Source: Eshraghiella crossota
GTDB lineage: Bacteria > Bacillota > Clostridia > Lachnospirales > Lachnospiraceae
Reading direction: 5' to 3'
Length of the DNA stretch: 64,000 nucleotides
NCBI RefSeq assembly: GCF_025148445.1
Contig: NZ_CP102270.1
Location: forward strand, 1,504,001-1,568,000
Numbering within the stretch: position 1 is the first letter of the stretch; each line of letters begins with the position of its first letter. Shown here in pieces: positions 62,444 to 64,000 of this stretch. The notes below the pieces were generated by a model, which worked only from the letters and a program-made list of their open reading frames with translations, searched no databases and was not told where the DNA came from. Position numbers and translations under genes: made by a program.

Positions 62444-63828
62444 TATTGGAATCCCTCCTCGTTCTTATATGCTCCTGTACGATGGTAAGTAAGCAACGAT
62501 ACAGATGCAAGGATGATAAACGTAAAGATACCGATAACGGCACCAATATTATAATATGGTCTGTCTGTACCTACTGTTAACTTATACAACCATGTAACAA
62601 GAAGGTCTGTCTTACCTGAGGTCGATGCAAGGTTCTTTGTAGGACCACCGGCTGAAAGTAAGAAAATAACGTTAAAGTTGTTAATATTACCTGTAAATGA
62701 AGTAATAAGATATGGTCCTGTTACAAATAACAGGTATGGTAATGTAATCTTGAAGAATATTCTGATTGGACCAGCACCATCAACTTTTGCAGCTTCGTAT
62801 AAATCAGAAGGTATATTCTGAAGTACACCTGTAACCTGCATCATTGTAAATGGAACACCGACCCAGATATTAATCATAATTACCAAAAATCTAGCCCAGA
62901 AAGTTGACTGCCAGAATGATATTCCTTTTGTAAGAACATGGGCATTAATTAACAATGTATTAATTATACCATTATCATTAAACATAGTTCTCATTAATAA
63001 CAATGAAACGAACTGAGGTATGGCAGCCGAAAGCATGAAGTTAAATCTCCACATTGATTTAAGCTTTGTACCCTTTCTGTTAATAACAATTGCAAGAATA
63101 GTTCCAAGTATAAAGTTAGAGAATGTTGCAGCTACTGCCCAACATAATGTCCAACCAAGTACCGGCCAGAATTCCTGTCCAATTGAATCTTTCAAATTTA
63201 ATGCTTTACCAAAGTTAGCGAGACCATTCCAGTTAAATACAAGAGGATGATTCAAATCGTATGTAGTAAATGCCATACAAATCATAAATACAAGTGGAAG
63301 AACTGTAAATACAACAACGCCCGTTACAGGTAATGCAAGCAATAACCTGTTTAAGTTTTTGTCTGTTAAGCTCTTAAGATCCTGTCTGAATGAAGCTGGT
63401 CGCTTACCTTCTGCTTTTTCACACTGTGCCTTATATGAACTGCTTATAGCACTTTTCCAAATAATGATAAATAAAACTGTAATTCCTATTGCTACAACGC
63501 CATACAAAAGGAATTCAATGGTTCTGTCCTGTGAAGAATATACAAAAATGCCTTGTGCATCATCCCATACTTCCACAGCCTGCTTACCACCCAGCTTAAA
63601 GAATTTGCCCAGGCAGCTGACACCATAATTAATCATATAGAGTATGTAGCCAACTTCAACCGCAAGAAACAATAATCCTTTTACAATCTGTCCATATACT
63701 ATATTGCCAAGACCCATTACAACAGCTGAAAGTCTTGTGAATATGCTTCCCTTTGCAAACGCATTCTTCAGTGAATACGGATTAGGAAATTCTTTAGTTC
63801 TTTTTTTCCTGACTTTATTGCCACGCAT
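62443..63828 (-). CDS. Sugar ABC transporter permease (MalF type)
   Basis: This 461-residue membrane protein has an N-terminal extension with extra spans (about 28-70 and 100-130), then the MalF core with the EAA loop YEAAKVDGAGPIRIFFKITLP (about 359-379). The length matches Firmicute MalF proteins of maltodextrin systems. The ATG at 63828 has GGAGG 8 bases ahead; a TTG two codons earlier is rejected. It is coupled to the MalG-type gene. Confidence 0.93.
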   Translation of the reverse strand: MRGNKVRKKRTKEFPNPYSLKNAFAKGSIFTRLSAVVMGLGNIVYGQIVKGLLFLAVEVGYILYMINYGVSCLGKFFKLGGKQAVEVWDDAQGIFVYSSQDRTIEFLLYGVVAIGITVLFIIIWKSAISSSYKAQCEKAEGKRPASFRQDLKSLTDKNLNRLLLALPVTGVVVFTVLPLVFMICMAFTTYDLNHPLVFNWNGLANFGKALNLKDSIGQEFWPVLGWTLCWAVAATFSNFILGTILAIVINRKGTKLKSMWRFNFMLSAAIPQFVSLLLMRTMFNDNGIINTLLINAHVLTKGISFWQSTFWARFLVIMINIWVGVPFTMMQVTGVLQNIPSDLYEAAKVDGAGPIRIFFKITLPYLLFVTGPYLITSFTGNINNFNVIFLLSAGGPTKNLASTSGKTDLLVTWLYKLTVGTDRPYYNIGAVIGIFTFIILASVSLLTYHRTGAYKNEEGFQ

Positions 63829-63849
63829 TTGCAAGCCTCCTTACTTTTA

Positions 63850-63893
63850 TAATGCTTCGTAATGCCGGCAAGCCGGCATCCGAAGCACTATAA
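63850..63893 (-). promoter_or_regulatory. Strong hairpin between binding-protein gene and malF-type gene
   Basis: A GC-rich perfect 8-bp inner stem ATGCCGGC/GCCGGCAT continues into a TGCTTCG/CGAAGCA outer stem. It has no T-run and lies just before the malF ribosome-binding site. Hairpins in this place often hold up 3' decay so that binding protein is made in excess over permease. Confidence 0.7.
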
Positions 63894-63921
63894 GATTACT
63901 TAATTAAAAATCAGTTGTCAA

Positions 63922-64000
63922 TTAAAGAGCTTCCTTATTGAAAGCTGTATTCATTTCTACTGTCTTCTCCTCAGCATTGTCATGTGTACAAGCATCTGAT
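63922..64000 (-). CDS. Maltodextrin-binding protein, C-terminal 25 codons only
   Basis: A frame open to the window edge ends at the TAA at 63922-63924 and reads DACTHDNAEEKTVEMNTAFN near its end, then KEAL. Position directly before the MalF- and MalG-type genes and the helix-like tail fit a MalE-type solute-binding lipoprotein. Too little is visible to confirm from sequence alone. Confidence 0.55.
   Translation of the reverse strand, partial: SDACTHDNAEEKTVEMNTAFNKEAL

Overview
The window looks like chromosome of a low-GC, spore-lineage Firmicute, most likely a Lachnospiraceae butyrate producer (Coprococcus/Butyrivibrio/Roseburia relatives). The evidence is a PolC-type replicase, RNase Y, FakA/Asp23, a GerW-YtfI sporulation-type pair, the gene order pyrH-frr-uppS-cdsA-dxr-rseP-ispG-polC, and a complete thl-crt-hbd-bcd-etfB-etfA butyryl-CoA cluster. 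This placement rests on gene content and order read by eye; no database search was made. Most genes lie on the minus strand.

Layout. (1) 1-2.1 kb: a partial small alarmone synthetase and the dipeptidase PepD. (2) 2.1-9.1 kb: a YlbJ-like membrane protein facing an operon running Asp23-FakA-RecG-histidine phosphatase-RsmD-coiled-coil protein. (3) 9.2-17.2 kb: L28, a small membrane protein, GerW/YtfI, two unknown genes, a DAP-decarboxylase family enzyme, CinA, PgsA and RimO. (4) 17.2-24.2 kb: a Gly/Tyr-repeat membrane protein, a formate/nitrite channel, a J-domain membrane protein, RNase Y, RecX, RecA behind a LexA box, and a small-gene cluster. (5) 24.3-29.5 kb: accessory region with a ketopantoate-reductase-like gene, a TetR/membrane-protein pair, an AT-rich VanZ gene, a TnpV remnant and unknown small genes, ending at the 3' side of a tRNA-Glu(CTC). 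(6) 29.5-31.9 kb: lipoprotein, AlkD-like protein and a zinc-ribbon protein with two tandem repeat tracts. (7) 31.9-44.6 kb: the translation, isoprenoid, phospholipid and replication operon, with a bactofilin and a NodB-type deacetylase upstream. (8) 44.7-48.8 kb: a fused ABC exporter and an unknown 427-residue protein. (9) 48.8-55.5 kb: the butyrate operon, headed by coaD. (10) 55.5-59.8 kb: a three-gene ABC importer with a GldA-like dehydrogenase and a Dabb protein. (11) 59.8-64 kb: an extracellular alpha-amylase lipoprotein with MalG/MalF-type permeases and the tail of their binding protein.

The most interesting signal is at the head of the butyrate operon. A strong promoter at 55486-55514 is followed by an inverted repeat at 55430-55447 that matches the clostridial Rex (NADH-sensing repressor) operator at all but one position. 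The first gene behind it is coaD, which makes dephospho-CoA; its last codons overlap the start of thl by 8 bases. In Bacillus and many relatives coaD sits between rsmD and ylbJ. Here both of those genes are present at 2-4.3 kb without it. Coenzyme A supply therefore appears to have been moved under the redox control of the CoA-consuming fermentation pathway.

No rRNA, CRISPR array, intact insertion sequence or complete prophage was seen. Promoter, terminator and start-site calls are by eye.
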